Positions 1-8,903 of a stretch of 64,000 nt of DNA are shown one piece after another. The notes beneath the pieces are model-generated. The model made no database searches, was not told where the DNA came from, and was given only the letters and a program-made list of their open reading frames with translations. The translations under genes were made by a program, and so were the position numbers. Each line of letters begins with the position of its first letter. Position 1 is the stretch's first letter. Source of the stretch: Planctomycetota bacterium (GTDB taxonomy: Bacteria > Planctomycetota > Uabimicrobiia > Uabimicrobiales > Uabimicrobiaceae); contig JAJDCR010000081.1 in assembly GCA_029260735.1 (NCBI GenBank), positions 62,001 through 126,000 of the forward strand, written 5' to 3'.

Positions 1-409
1 AGTCGACTACACTACCTCCGTTTTTTAGAGTAATTTGAAATGTCGAAGAGGCATTTGAAGTACTCTCTACCATATCAAAGCCTATAGCAAAAGTAGGATC
101 ATCAAGATCTAGATTAAAACTCTCTGGTCCACTTACTGCAAAAGTATTGCCCGCTATTGCACTTGTCCAGTCGGAGCCTCCTCCAGTACTAAAATGTAAA
201 TTACTTGCTCCTGGGCCTAGGCTAAAAACAGCTCCCCCTAGTTGGGTAAAATTGGGAACCACGCCAAGGTTAGGATATGGTCCAGTAACGCTGGTTGCTC
301 CGGTTACACTAAAGAAATTGGCTTTGTCATCAACAAAAGTTAGGATATTTGCTTGCACACTAACTAATGTAAAAAATATGCAAAGCACCAATATACATTT
401 ACTTTTCAT
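1..409 (-). CDS. Exported protein, partial (probable PEP-CTERM-type surface protein)
   Basis: This is the N-terminal 136 residues of a gene that runs off the left edge of the window. The ATG at 407-409 follows a good GAGGAG ribosome site. Residues 1-20 form a clear Sec signal peptide (MKSKCILVLCIFFTLVSVQA), so the product is exported. The visible mature part is rich in Gly, Ser, Thr and Asn with alternating hydrophobic residues, as in beta-sandwich surface proteins, and has no Cys. The PEP-CTERM tail that would confirm the family lies outside the window; I infer the type from its composition and from the PEP-CTERM genes just downstream. No enzymatic motif is visible. Confidence 0.7.
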   Translation of the reverse strand, partial: MKSKCILVLCIFFTLVSVQANILTFVDDKANFFSVTGATSVTGPYPNLGVVPNFTQLGGAVFSLGPGASNLHFSTGGGSDWTSAIAGNTFAVSGPESFNLDLDDPTFAIGFDMVESTSNASSTFQITLKNGGSVVD

Positions 410-509
410 GTTAATCTCCTCAAATAAAGCGCTCTAAAAATAAAACAATATAGATGCTTAATAATAATAATTTTAGTGCCACAATACAATTCTTTAATTT
501 TTTTGCGAA

Positions 510-1898
510 TTATACTTCCTTTTGATTCAAAACTTCCAAATACCGACCAAAGCGATGCATAACCCACAAATGCGCAAGCGCTTGGCTAAGGTTGTAAATA
601 TACCAAGGAAGTGTTGGTTCATAGTCATGTATTGCCACTAACACATATCGGTTACCTAAAACTTGGCGAAATTCCAATCGTGATCGTTTTGTTGTTTTAG
701 CCAAAATTCCTCCCGTAATGTAAAATAATGAACGCTTGGAATGGCTCCTTTCTTCAGAAAAAGTTAATTCTAAAAGTGCTCTTTTCCAAAAGCGGAAATA
801 GAATTTACAGTTTCCTGTAGGCTCAGTTTTCACAATAAGGAAGGTACGTAGAGATTTTGCTAACCAATCAGGGTAGGTTCTCGCAACCCAGGCAGCATCT
901 TTGCCACGGGGTAGTATTAAGCGTTGGACAGAACGAACTTTTTTTTCTGCATCGTTTTTTTTTCGCGGAACATTGTTCTCTAACCTAACTTTGTTCTTAT
1001 CGAAATTCACCGCATCCTCTACCGACTGTCGAAAGGGAATATTCGGCAGCTTCATCTTTGTAACTAAGGAATTAGGTTTCGCAACCATATCGTGGCGTAA
1101 GCTTTCTACAAGAGGAGCTACTAATTGATGAGGAGTTTCCGAAAATAGGCTTACCCACAAAACAGAAAGTCGAGTTGAAAAAACAGGAACAGTAAAAATC
1201 CATCGACTCTTACCTAAGCAATTTGCTGTGATTTTCATCATTTCCTGGTAAGTTACAATATCAGGCCCGGCAATATCTAGTCTCTTATCATAAAATTCGG
1301 GATTACCAACACTGTTATCAAAAACAACCAGAACATCCTCTAAAGACACAGGCTGAGTTTTTGATCGCGTCCATTTTGGACAAATCATAATCGGCAGCCG
1401 AGATACCAACTTTTTCATCATGTCAAAAGAGGAACCACCAGGGCCCACGATAAGAGATGTGCGAAAAGCGGTTATAGGAACACTACCACTAGCGAGAGTT
1501 TCTTCTACCTCCAAGCGGCTTTCCAAATGAGAGGACAGTTTTTTTCCTTCCGGAATAATTCCCCCCAAGTAAAGAATTTGCTCTACTTTTTTCTTTTCTG
1601 CTGCTCGAACAAAATTGTCCGCCAAAATGAGATCGGTATCCTGAAAGTTTCCTTGGGTCAACCTTGCAGAGGGCATCATAGAGTGTACCAAGTAAATGGC
1701 ATAATCAGCTCCCTCAAGGGCTTTTTCTGTATCGAGAAGAGAAAACAAATCACATTGCCTAAACTCTACATTGTCTATTTTTGATTGCTCTGAAGGCACA
1801 TTACGCGTTAGGGCAATAATATGGTATTCTCGACTTAGGTTTTTTGTAAGGGCCTTCCCAATAAACCCATTGGCTCCTGCTATGACGATCGATTTCAC
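510..1898 (-). CDS. NAD(P)-binding SDR-type oxidoreductase with DUF2867-like C-terminal domain
   Basis: A 462-residue cytosolic protein. Residues 3-12 (IVIAGANGFIGKAL region) give the GxxGxxG dinucleotide-binding motif of extended/atypical SDRs of the NmrA/YwnB kind, followed by an RxxP-type segment and LVHSMM at about 70. The C-terminal 130 residues, rich in Trp and aromatics (RFGRYLE near the end), look like the DUF2867 domain often fused to this SDR. Members are annotated as NAD(P)H-binding proteins with unknown substrate. The start codon is GTG at 1896-1898, chosen because AGAGG lies six bases upstream and the Rossmann strand begins at once. It is monocistronic, facing away from the LamG gene at 2053. 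Substrate and pathway cannot be told from the sequence. Confidence 0.8.
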   Translation of the reverse strand: MKSIVIAGANGFIGKALTKNLSREYHIIALTRNVPSEQSKIDNVEFRQCDLFSLLDTEKALEGADYAIYLVHSMMPSARLTQGNFQDTDLILADNFVRAAEKKKVEQILYLGGIIPEGKKLSSHLESRLEVEETLASGSVPITAFRTSLIVGPGGSSFDMMKKLVSRLPIMICPKWTRSKTQPVSLEDVLVVFDNSVGNPEFYDKRLDIAGPDIVTYQEMMKITANCLGKSRWIFTVPVFSTRLSVLWVSLFSETPHQLVAPLVESLRHDMVAKPNSLVTKMKLPNIPFRQSVEDAVNFDKNKVRLENNVPRKKNDAEKKVRSVQRLILPRGKDAAWVARTYPDWLAKSLRTFLIVKTEPTGNCKFYFRFWKRALLELTFSEERSHSKRSLFYITGGILAKTTKRSRLEFRQVLGNRYVLVAIHDYEPTLPWYIYNLSQALAHLWVMHRFGRYLEVLNQKEV

Positions 1899-2052
1899 AA
1901 GTTACCTCTTCTGCTTCCTTATTCGAACAAAAACAAACGTTTTTCTTATTTTTTACTTATTAAAGTATTTCTTGAAATTCAATAAAATTTTTCGTAAGAT
2001 CTATCATACAGCAATATTATATCTAAGCAAGCTTGAAAAAAGGAATGCCCTT

Positions 2053-2901
2053 ATGAAAACCATTATTTGTTTTTTGCTTTTTACTTCGGTTGCTTTTGCA
2101 GGGAGTATAAATTACGTCAACGAGGTTCTTGCGGATAGTCCTGTGGTTTATTGGCGTTTGGATGAAGAGACTGGTGCTGTTGTGCAAGATTCCTCGGGAA
2201 ACAATCTCAATGGTAGTTACCAAGGGGGAGTTAATCAAAGTACTCCGGGGATTTTTCCAGGCAACAGTGCAGCTGGCTTTGATGGAGTTAACGACCATGT
2301 TGACTTAAGTCCTGCTGTTAGTAGTTTGGCTAACCAGGCAGAGGGAACTTTGGAAATGTGGTTGAAACTGGATGGAAGCGAAGGCACTACCGCCTTGATG
2401 TTTAGTGATCCTCCCACGGGGACAAGTAGTGATCGAAAACGATGGTTTTTAGTTTTTCGTTCCACTGCCCAAGGCGGACATGTAAACATCGAGAGTAACA
2501 ATCAGCTAGCATTTTATCGTAGTGACGATTCAGCTTACCCTTTGAACGAATTTTTTCATTTTGCAGTAACTTCCACGGGACAAATGTACATTAACGGACA
2601 AGAGATCAATGCCTTTTTTACGGCGGGTAATCTGAGTAATTTTTGGTGGTCTGATAATCCCAATAGTAGTGAGTTTTCTGACATAAGCTTGATGAAGTTT
2701 GAGTTTGTTCAAGGCTCTACCGCTTTTAGCCCAGGAGCCATTGATGAGGTCGCTATTTATGATAGCGTTTTATCTCAGGAACGAATTCAAAGCCATTTTG
2801 TTGCTGCGACCAACGAGGATTCTGTTATTCCTGAGCCGAGTACTTATCTTTTCCTACTGTTTAGTTTGTTCTTTGTAGCCTCTTTTAATAAGCAATCTTA
2901 A
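2053..2901 (+). CDS. LamG-domain exported protein with PEP-CTERM sorting signal
   Basis: A 282-residue protein. ATG at 2053 is chosen because AGGA lies eight bases upstream and a signal peptide follows (MKTIICFLLFTSVAFA); the frame is open further upstream but carries no signal there. The mature part begins with YWRLDE and contains FDGVNDHVDLS, typical of LamG/concanavalin-like lectin folds that bind carbohydrate or act in adhesion. The C-terminus has IPEPSTYLF, a hydrophobic helix and a short polar tail, the PEP-CTERM signal recognised and cleaved by exosortase in Gram-negative bacteria. It should be exported and attached to, or shed from, the cell surface. Its last 17 bases overlap the end of the convergent LamG gene. 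Ligand unknown. Confidence 0.88.
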   Translation: MKTIICFLLFTSVAFAGSINYVNEVLADSPVVYWRLDEETGAVVQDSSGNNLNGSYQGGVNQSTPGIFPGNSAAGFDGVNDHVDLSPAVSSLANQAEGTLEMWLKLDGSEGTTALMFSDPPTGTSSDRKRWFLVFRSTAQGGHVNIESNNQLAFYRSDDSAYPLNEFFHFAVTSTGQMYINGQEINAFFTAGNLSNFWWSDNPNSSEFSDISLMKFEFVQGSTAFSPGAIDEVAIYDSVLSQERIQSHFVAATNEDSVIPEPSTYLFLLFSLFFVASFNKQS

Positions 2902-3646
2902 TTTTACGACTATGGCAAAAAGAAAATAAAGCGACAAAAAGCAAAATAGAGGTAGATGCCTCAGGAACACTTGCACTGGCAATACTCTCTACCTCAAAAA
3001 CAGATAGAGCCCGATTATAGAACTGAATGTCATCTAAAGCCCCATTCAGAAAGCGTGCTCCTGTAATATCTACTCCTATAGTTAAATCGCCAGAATTACT
3101 AATATCTAGTAGGCCATTAAAAGTGGCTGTAGCATTCAAAGCTCCATCAATGAACAAATCGACCTTATCTGTTGTAGAAGCAGTTCTAACTAACGCAATG
3201 TGGTGAAAATTTCCATCAACAACAGAAACAGAAGATCCTGCCAAAGCAAAATTATTATTGGCATCAACAATCCCTGCTCGGACATGGCCATTTGACCCAA
3301 TGTCTATTAAATATTCTGCATTAGCGGTACGCTTTTCTACCAAAGTTTGTAGAGAAAAATCATTTGTTTTTACCCACAGCCCTATAGTGAATGACGAAGT
3401 TCCCATATCAATAATACTATTATTAGGAACATTGATGAAACCATCTGTTCCATTAAAAGCAAATGCTTGTCCTATTTTTCCTTCTGTAAAACTAACTCCC
3501 CCTTGAATATTACCATTACTCCCATTTACACTATCTATAGCATTGCCTTCTCCAGCCCAACGAGCGATAAGTCCTGATGGTAGAGAAAAAGCTATAGATG
3601 AAAAAAATAACAAATATATAAGCAAGAACAAATGTAGTTTTAACAT
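2885..3646 (-). CDS. LamG-domain exported protein with variant PEP-CTERM-like tail
   Basis: A 253-residue exported protein. A signal peptide (about residues 1-21, LLIYLLFFSSIAFS) precedes a LamG-like domain beginning GLIARWAGEGNAIDS and containing FAFNGTDGFINVP and GALDDIQFYNRALS, the classic LamG start and end motifs. The tail reads VPEASTSILLFVALFSF then SRKIK: it keeps the hydrophobic segment and basic end of PEP-CTERM but has PEA in place of PEP. It lies five bases downstream of another PEP-CTERM gene, so the two are probably co-transcribed. It shares a fold, not an obvious close sequence, with the convergent LamG protein. Role is probably surface adhesion or polysaccharide binding (inference). 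Confidence 0.85.
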   Translation of the reverse strand: MLKLHLFLLIYLLFFSSIAFSLPSGLIARWAGEGNAIDSVNGSNGNIQGGVSFTEGKIGQAFAFNGTDGFINVPNNSIIDMGTSSFTIGLWVKTNDFSLQTLVEKRTANAEYLIDIGSNGHVRAGIVDANNNFALAGSSVSVVDGNFHHIALVRTASTTDKVDLFIDGALNATATFNGLLDISNSGDLTIGVDITGARFLNGALDDIQFYNRALSVFEVESIASASVPEASTSILLFVALFSFCHSRKIKIAY

Positions 3647-3650
3647 TTTA

Positions 3651-4316
3651 CTATTCTTTCTTTAAAAATCTGAAGCGTAACATAAAAGCAATCATTGTTC
3701 CCAGTAACAAAATTCCAGAAGAAGGCTCGGGAACAGAAGCATCAAGCACTGTATTACCAAATTGAAAATCATCAAACCAAACAAAGTCTGCTGGATCTGT
3801 ACTGACCTCTATTCGAGAAATATTCTCATCGGAAATCACGCCAAAAAAGACAAAGCCATTAGAGGCACCACCTGCTAGAGAGAAGACAACAAATGACCCC
3901 AGAGAATTATTATTGTCACCAAAGGCTTCAAAAGTGGTTTGTCCAATATCTTGCAAACCTCCGAAACCTACCGCAACAGCATTCGTAGGGTTAGAGAAGA
4001 CCGCCTCAAAACCACCATCTCCTGCTCCAACAGTCCCTGTCAGCATAACATTAGGAGCTGATTGAGGGGTAAAAGTCCCTACCTTCGGAGTACTATTGTC
4101 AAAAGGGTTAAAATCTACTCCTTGCGAAATATATTGCTGGTCAATAGGGGTATTCAGAGAAAGAGCGTTGTTGTTGCTATCCACATCAAAATTAACTAGC
4201 TGCGTTCCTCCAGCTTGGCTATCAAAAGTAGCTTGGTCGGTAAAAGTGATCAAGCTCGCAGAGGCAAACGTAGTTCCCATAACCAAAATGAAAAGACAAA
4301 AAAGGATTGCTTTCAT
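3651..4316 (-). CDS. Exported PEP-CTERM protein of unknown function
   Basis: A 221-residue protein with a signal peptide (MKAILFCLFILVMGTTFASA), a beta-rich body and a canonical VPEPSSGILLLG tail with a hydrophobic stretch ending FRFLKKE. The body (ITFTDQATFDSQ, then a Gly/Phe-rich middle, then VWFDDFQFG) resembles many PEP-CTERM beta-sandwich proteins of undefined role. GGAAGG lies about seven bases upstream of the ATG. The downstream LamG gene starts five bases after its stop, so this is the first gene of a two-gene operon. No catalytic residues are recognisable. Sorting and cleavage by an exosortase is known for the signal; no exosortase gene is in the window. Confidence 0.88.
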   Translation of the reverse strand: MKAILFCLFILVMGTTFASASLITFTDQATFDSQAGGTQLVNFDVDSNNNALSLNTPIDQQYISQGVDFNPFDNSTPKVGTFTPQSAPNVMLTGTVGAGDGGFEAVFSNPTNAVAVGFGGLQDIGQTTFEAFGDNNNSLGSFVVFSLAGGASNGFVFFGVISDENISRIEVSTDPADFVWFDDFQFGNTVLDASVPEPSSGILLLGTMIAFMLRFRFLKKE

Positions 4317-4438
4317 TATTTTTCCTTCCCCTTATTCAAAAGATCTGTTTTTTCTAAATTTATGATATTTTAATTATATCTATAAATTTGCACTTATGCA
4401 AATAGATTAGCTATTTAGAATTTTACTTATCTATTTAT

Positions 4439-6880
4439 CTAATTATCGACAATAGAAGCAAGAAAAGCGGGGGGAGATAGGTCAATTTTCCCGGAATCTT
4501 GAAAGTTATCTGAAATGGTACTTTCAAAGGCAGCTTGGGAAAGAGAAATGAGACCTTTGGAAGAAAGAAGCTCTAGACTATAGCTTCCTCCCACTCGAAG
4601 GGTAACAGTTTCCTCTTGGCTCTTTTCGTTGGTCAGTTGGGCTATTTGAAAAGCCGGCCCTTCGATCTCAAAGGATGTTCCTAGGGAAATAGTGCTTTGA
4701 GCGGGAATTTGAAGTTTAAACTCTTGGGGTTTTGGATCTCCAGGTCGAATGAAAACTTGTTGGGGATGAATTTTTTGTCCCGAAAAGGTATTTTTCATAA
4801 CTCCTAGGTATTGACTAAAGCTCTCTTCCAGGTTTTCCTTGTGAAAAAAGCGGATTCGGTCCGTTTGTCCAAAACAGTGAGCTCCTTTGACAACAGCAAC
4901 TTTATCCATATTTTCGTATTCATTTGGCTCCCATGAGGCAAAGGGCAGCAACTCTTTCAGAGTTCTTACTCGGTGCCAAGGGAGAGGCAAGTAGCGCAGG
5001 GCAAATTTTTTAATAAAGGGTAAACGGGAAGTTCGACCACTAAGAACAACAAGATGGGGTTGTTTTCCCACCCTAGCACTACTTTCATAAAGGTCTCGTA
5101 AGTAAAGAAAAGTATCGAGAAACTTTGCTCCTCCTCGTGGCTCAATTTCTTGGGTATCTTCACTAAGCCAAGCTTCTAAAATTTGATTGTTCAAAGTGAA
5201 GGGACTATCGGTAGAGCGAGAAATAATTTTATGGGCAGGAAAAGCTTCCTTCAAAGAAAGAATGATGTTCTCCTCATCTAGTTGCCAATAGTCTGTTTCT
5301 GAAAGAGCTATTTTTGCTTCCTCTGCCTTTTGGGTAAGTTGAGCGAGAAGAGTTCGCTTTCTTTGATAAATAAAAGTCGCCGTTTTCGGTTCTTGTTCAA
5401 AATCAAGAGAGTTTTCCGGGAGAGAGTATTTCTGAGTTAAATAGTTCCAAATAGCAGTCACAAGAAAATGGCTAATCCGATCTCCTCCTCTAGGAAAGCC
5501 TCGTGATTCTAAAATTTGAAAATAGACGTCTAAAGAAGAAATCTGATCCTCTTGCCAATTCGTTTCTAGAAGAGTTATATCGGTAGAACCTCCTCCTATA
5601 TCTACGACTAAAAGACGTAAATCATCGTTCATTGATACATTACCAAGGACACTTTGGGCCAAGAGAAGGTTTTCTCGGCCGTAGTGAGAAATGGTTTTTT
5701 GGATAAGGTAGGCCGCTACCGCAACAGGCTCACTGCACACTAAAAAAACCGGAGGAGAGTTTGGAAAAATTTCTTTAACAACTTCACTGGCTGTCTTTAG
5801 AAACCAAGCTCGATCCGCTTGCTGCCAAGTTAAGGGATAAGTAAAAAGTACTTTTTTCAGTTCGGGGTAGCGTTTGGGGTTAGCCAAGTTATAGCCGGGG
5901 TTAAGATAAGCGCTCAAAGCATTCATCAAAATATTTTTTAAATGCAAACGAACAAAATGAGTAAGAGGATGCAAACCCGTCCTTTGTCCTACAATACCTC
6001 GAAACTGAGTAGTGGGCTGATAGGAAGATTGTTCAGGCCAAGCATAGACATATTTTTTGGGAGCATGCACGTAGGTGACAAAAGGTTGGTTTTCGACAAG
6101 CTCCCTTGCGTATTCTCCTCCCACCATCCAAGAACTATCATTTTCATAAGAATCCGTCTCTGTCACTCTCAAAGCTGCTAAGTTTGCCCTCACAATTTGC
6201 TTTTGCTCAGAGGTTCTCAACTGATAATCGGGATCAAATGGTTGATTTAGTGCTAAAAGTTCGCACTCTTCCAGAAGAGAGTCTTCGGGAGCAAAGAGAA
6301 AAGTAGAGGCTGAATTGCCATAGTCCACCAACAAATCTCCTGTCACATTTTTCACTCTCTCATGTTTCTCGATATAAAAAGAAGCCAAAGAAAAATAAGA
6401 GGAAGAGAAAAGTTTTTTCTTATGCAAAACACAAGGAATTTGATTATGGAGTTGCAAAGCCGCTTCGGTATGAGTGTCGATAAGTAAATCTAGCAGTAAA
6501 TCTTGTGCAGTCAAAATGACTCGAAAAAAGACCAACTCTTGAGAATCGCAAGGAATCCAACCAGAGTGTTTTCCTCCTTCTCTTACCGAGCTAACCGCTA
6601 GATATTTTTCCAAGAGATGAACAACTGGATGATGGGTAAAAAAATCTGCTTCCTCTTGGGCCCATTTCAGAATGCGTAGTTTTTCTTGATCTTGGGTGAC
6701 ACTTTTAAAGATGGGAAAGTTTTTGCAAATTTGTAATCCCGTTTGCCCAATAACAATAAACTGGAAATTCTCTTGCACTACTCCAGGCTCTTTTCTTCCC
6801 ACTCCCAAGAAAATGATTGTTCTTCGAAAAAGCTGCCAAGCTTGTTGCAATCCTTTTTTTAGTGTTGTGCTGTATTTCAT
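4439..6880 (-). CDS. SrfB-like actin/Hsp70-fold ATPase candidate
   Basis: An 813-residue protein from ATG 6880. This start overlaps the stop of the upstream gene as ATGA and has GGAG seven bases before it; a longer reading from 6904 lacks a ribosome site. Two sugar-kinase/actin-type phosphate loops are visible: VDYGNSAST near residues 185-193 and VDIGGGSTD near 426-434. SGRTSRLP near 614-621 matches the conserved GRPSRLP-type block of the SrfB family, first named from Salmonella srfABC and of unknown biochemistry. The C-terminal 150 residues are beta-rich. It is probably a cytosolic nucleotide-dependent partner of the SrfC-like protein encoded just upstream. The family name is a judgement from motifs; confidence in the ASKHA fold is higher than in the SrfB label. 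Confidence 0.72.
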   Translation of the reverse strand: MKYSTTLKKGLQQAWQLFRRTIIFLGVGRKEPGVVQENFQFIVIGQTGLQICKNFPIFKSVTQDQEKLRILKWAQEEADFFTHHPVVHLLEKYLAVSSVREGGKHSGWIPCDSQELVFFRVILTAQDLLLDLLIDTHTEAALQLHNQIPCVLHKKKLFSSSYFSLASFYIEKHERVKNVTGDLLVDYGNSASTFLFAPEDSLLEECELLALNQPFDPDYQLRTSEQKQIVRANLAALRVTETDSYENDSSWMVGGEYARELVENQPFVTYVHAPKKYVYAWPEQSSYQPTTQFRGIVGQRTGLHPLTHFVRLHLKNILMNALSAYLNPGYNLANPKRYPELKKVLFTYPLTWQQADRAWFLKTASEVVKEIFPNSPPVFLVCSEPVAVAAYLIQKTISHYGRENLLLAQSVLGNVSMNDDLRLLVVDIGGGSTDITLLETNWQEDQISSLDVYFQILESRGFPRGGDRISHFLVTAIWNYLTQKYSLPENSLDFEQEPKTATFIYQRKRTLLAQLTQKAEEAKIALSETDYWQLDEENIILSLKEAFPAHKIISRSTDSPFTLNNQILEAWLSEDTQEIEPRGGAKFLDTFLYLRDLYESSARVGKQPHLVVLSGRTSRLPFIKKFALRYLPLPWHRVRTLKELLPFASWEPNEYENMDKVAVVKGAHCFGQTDRIRFFHKENLEESFSQYLGVMKNTFSGQKIHPQQVFIRPGDPKPQEFKLQIPAQSTISLGTSFEIEGPAFQIAQLTNEKSQEETVTLRVGGSYSLELLSSKGLISLSQAAFESTISDNFQDSGKIDLSPPAFLASIVDN

Positions 6881-8901
6881 TGAGAAACTCCATGACGCAA
6901 ACATAAATCTTGAGATAATTTATAGATGCTTTCTAAAGTATTCAAGATCGCTTGGATTTCTTCTTTGTCTTGGAAAGATTGCTCTAACCGTCCCTCGCTA
7001 TTTTCAGGTTTTCCTCGAAGTAATTGGTAGATAATTTCCCGAGCATGGGTTTGTAAGGTATGCTGAAGTAATTGCCACTTACGGTCTTTCGGATGCCTCG
7101 GAAATTTAAAGTTAGCCCCTTCATATCCCCATTGGCGCGACCATAAATTTACTTGTTTTTTGTAATGACTTTTAAAAATACTTTTCTGGTCCCCGGAAGC
7201 ATTGCTAGTCTCTAGCAATTTTTCCAATACTTGATCAGTAAAACGAAAGAAAAGTTTTTTTATCCAGTCTTTTTCCTCTCGGGTTTCTGTAAACAAATGT
7301 GTAATTTGTCCGTCAATTTGTTTTTGGATAAAAGATTCCCGCTTTTCTTCGTCCAAATCATGGAAAAAATTTAAGCAAGTTTGAATGGATTGGGCCATTG
7401 CCTGAGTACTAAGTCCTCCTCTAGGATCATAGTAGTCTTGGATTAATCTTTTTAGCTCCCCGATAATCTCAAGTAAACGATTGCGTTTCAAGTAACGCTG
7501 GATCTTAAGTCTCTTTCCCTCAGTTTGAATCAAATTCTGAATTTGTTGGACCAGAAACCCCTGTCCTCGGTCTTCAGGATCTCCTAAAGCTTTAATATTT
7601 TCAGCAAATGTTTCGAGGAGCCCCAGTCGCTTTAAGGTTTTATATCCCACGCCTTCTGGCTCTATCCATTTTTTCATTTCGTCTTGGTAACTTCTATAGG
7701 TTTTTTCATAGTCTCCTTCAACAAAGCGATGTGAGTCTAGAAAGCAAATATGAGCGGGCCGAACTTTCCCTTGGTGAAGCATTTTATGAATGATATTATC
7801 CTCTATCGTCTCTTCAAAATGATCCCCCTTTTGCTCAGCCAAAGCAGGATTTTCCCAACGTTCTCTTAAGTCGGGGTTCGTAAAATATAGATTCATACCG
7901 TTTATGGCTAAAATAAGACGACGAGATAAATCCTCCACTTCACTTTCTTTGAACTGCGGAACAAGTTCCTCCCAGAGACTAGAAAAGTCGGACTGCTTAC
8001 CACAAAGCACCATATGAATGATAATATCCAGCTCCTCTTCTTTCAAAAGCTCTAAAATAACTTGGTTGCTTTTATTCGCTAAATAGAAGCGTAGTACCTC
8101 ATCCTTGCTACTTCCCTGCACTGCTATTCCGGGAGTATCAACAAAAATTAAATTTTTTGCCTCTTCTCCGATCCAACGATTTATTTCGTTGAACTTATCG
8201 TGAATTTGAATATCTTTAATAATGGCACGCAACTGCAGAGAGTTATAGTTCTCCTCTCCCAAATTCAAAACTGGTTGAGAATTGATTTTACTAGAAAGCT
8301 CTTTTACTGTCAAAGCCCGGATGAACTCTTCTCCTATTTGGGAATGCTGTAATTTAACCGGAGCAAGAAAAGGACGAATGACTTGCTCTAGAGAAAAACG
8401 AAACTCCTCTTTTTCTAAGAAAGAGTTGCTCCCATCAACAACAATAGAGTTTTCTCCCATACGCACCTCAATACCTGCTTTTTGATTTTGTTGCTGAATT
8501 TGTCTTTGTTCAAAAAAACTTTTGATTTTCTCCAGTTTCCACGGACTAATCTCAATATCATCTTCTTTTTCTGAATCACTAGCATACTGGATTTTTAAGG
8601 CTTGAGAAGTGGTATCTGTAGTTTGAGTCTGCAACCAACCTTTTTCAGCAAGATGGGGAAACATTTCGGCAAGAACAGTTGTTTTTCCATTGGTGCTAGA
8701 GCCAATAATGGCACAAGTAAAGAGAGAGCTAAAGGATTGTTTTTTGGGAAGCTTGGCTTTTTCCTCAATTGCCCGGAACCTTTCTTGAAAAGGAGGAGAA
8801 GAGACCAACAAAGAAAAACTCTCGGCCTCTTGGAATTTTTCCCAACACTGGAAAAAGGACTCTCGAATTTGTTCCAGGGAGACAATAAGTTCTTTTGGCA
8901 T
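6877..8901 (-). CDS. SrfC-like P-loop GTPase (dynamin/virulence-factor type)
   Basis: A 674-residue protein. Walker A is GSSTNGKT (residues 67-74), and FVDTPGI (253-259) is a G3 motif as in TRAFAC GTPases. The usual NKxD G4 motif is not obvious: the corresponding strand reads LAINGMN. The remainder is strongly helical and charged, like dynamin-type or SrfC stalks. A GAGG site precedes the ATG, which sits two bases after the stop of the VWA gene; the SrfB-like gene overlaps its end by four bases. The tight order VWA-SrfC-SrfB indicates one complex or pathway. Known SrfC proteins are called putative virulence effectors, but the function is unproven. It could equally be an unclassified dynamin-like GTPase. 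Confidence 0.68.
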   Translation of the reverse strand: MPKELIVSLEQIRESFFQCWEKFQEAESFSLLVSSPPFQERFRAIEEKAKLPKKQSFSSLFTCAIIGSSTNGKTTVLAEMFPHLAEKGWLQTQTTDTTSQALKIQYASDSEKEDDIEISPWKLEKIKSFFEQRQIQQQNQKAGIEVRMGENSIVVDGSNSFLEKEEFRFSLEQVIRPFLAPVKLQHSQIGEEFIRALTVKELSSKINSQPVLNLGEENYNSLQLRAIIKDIQIHDKFNEINRWIGEEAKNLIFVDTPGIAVQGSSKDEVLRFYLANKSNQVILELLKEEELDIIIHMVLCGKQSDFSSLWEELVPQFKESEVEDLSRRLILAINGMNLYFTNPDLRERWENPALAEQKGDHFEETIEDNIIHKMLHQGKVRPAHICFLDSHRFVEGDYEKTYRSYQDEMKKWIEPEGVGYKTLKRLGLLETFAENIKALGDPEDRGQGFLVQQIQNLIQTEGKRLKIQRYLKRNRLLEIIGELKRLIQDYYDPRGGLSTQAMAQSIQTCLNFFHDLDEEKRESFIQKQIDGQITHLFTETREEKDWIKKLFFRFTDQVLEKLLETSNASGDQKSIFKSHYKKQVNLWSRQWGYEGANFKFPRHPKDRKWQLLQHTLQTHAREIIYQLLRGKPENSEGRLEQSFQDKEEIQAILNTLESIYKLSQDLCLRHGVSQ

Positions 8902-8903
8902 TT

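Noticed and set aside
6881..6904. Upstream start for the SrfB-like protein
   Set aside because: The ATG at 6880 overlaps the previous stop as ATGA and has GGAG at good spacing, whereas the 6904 start lacks one.
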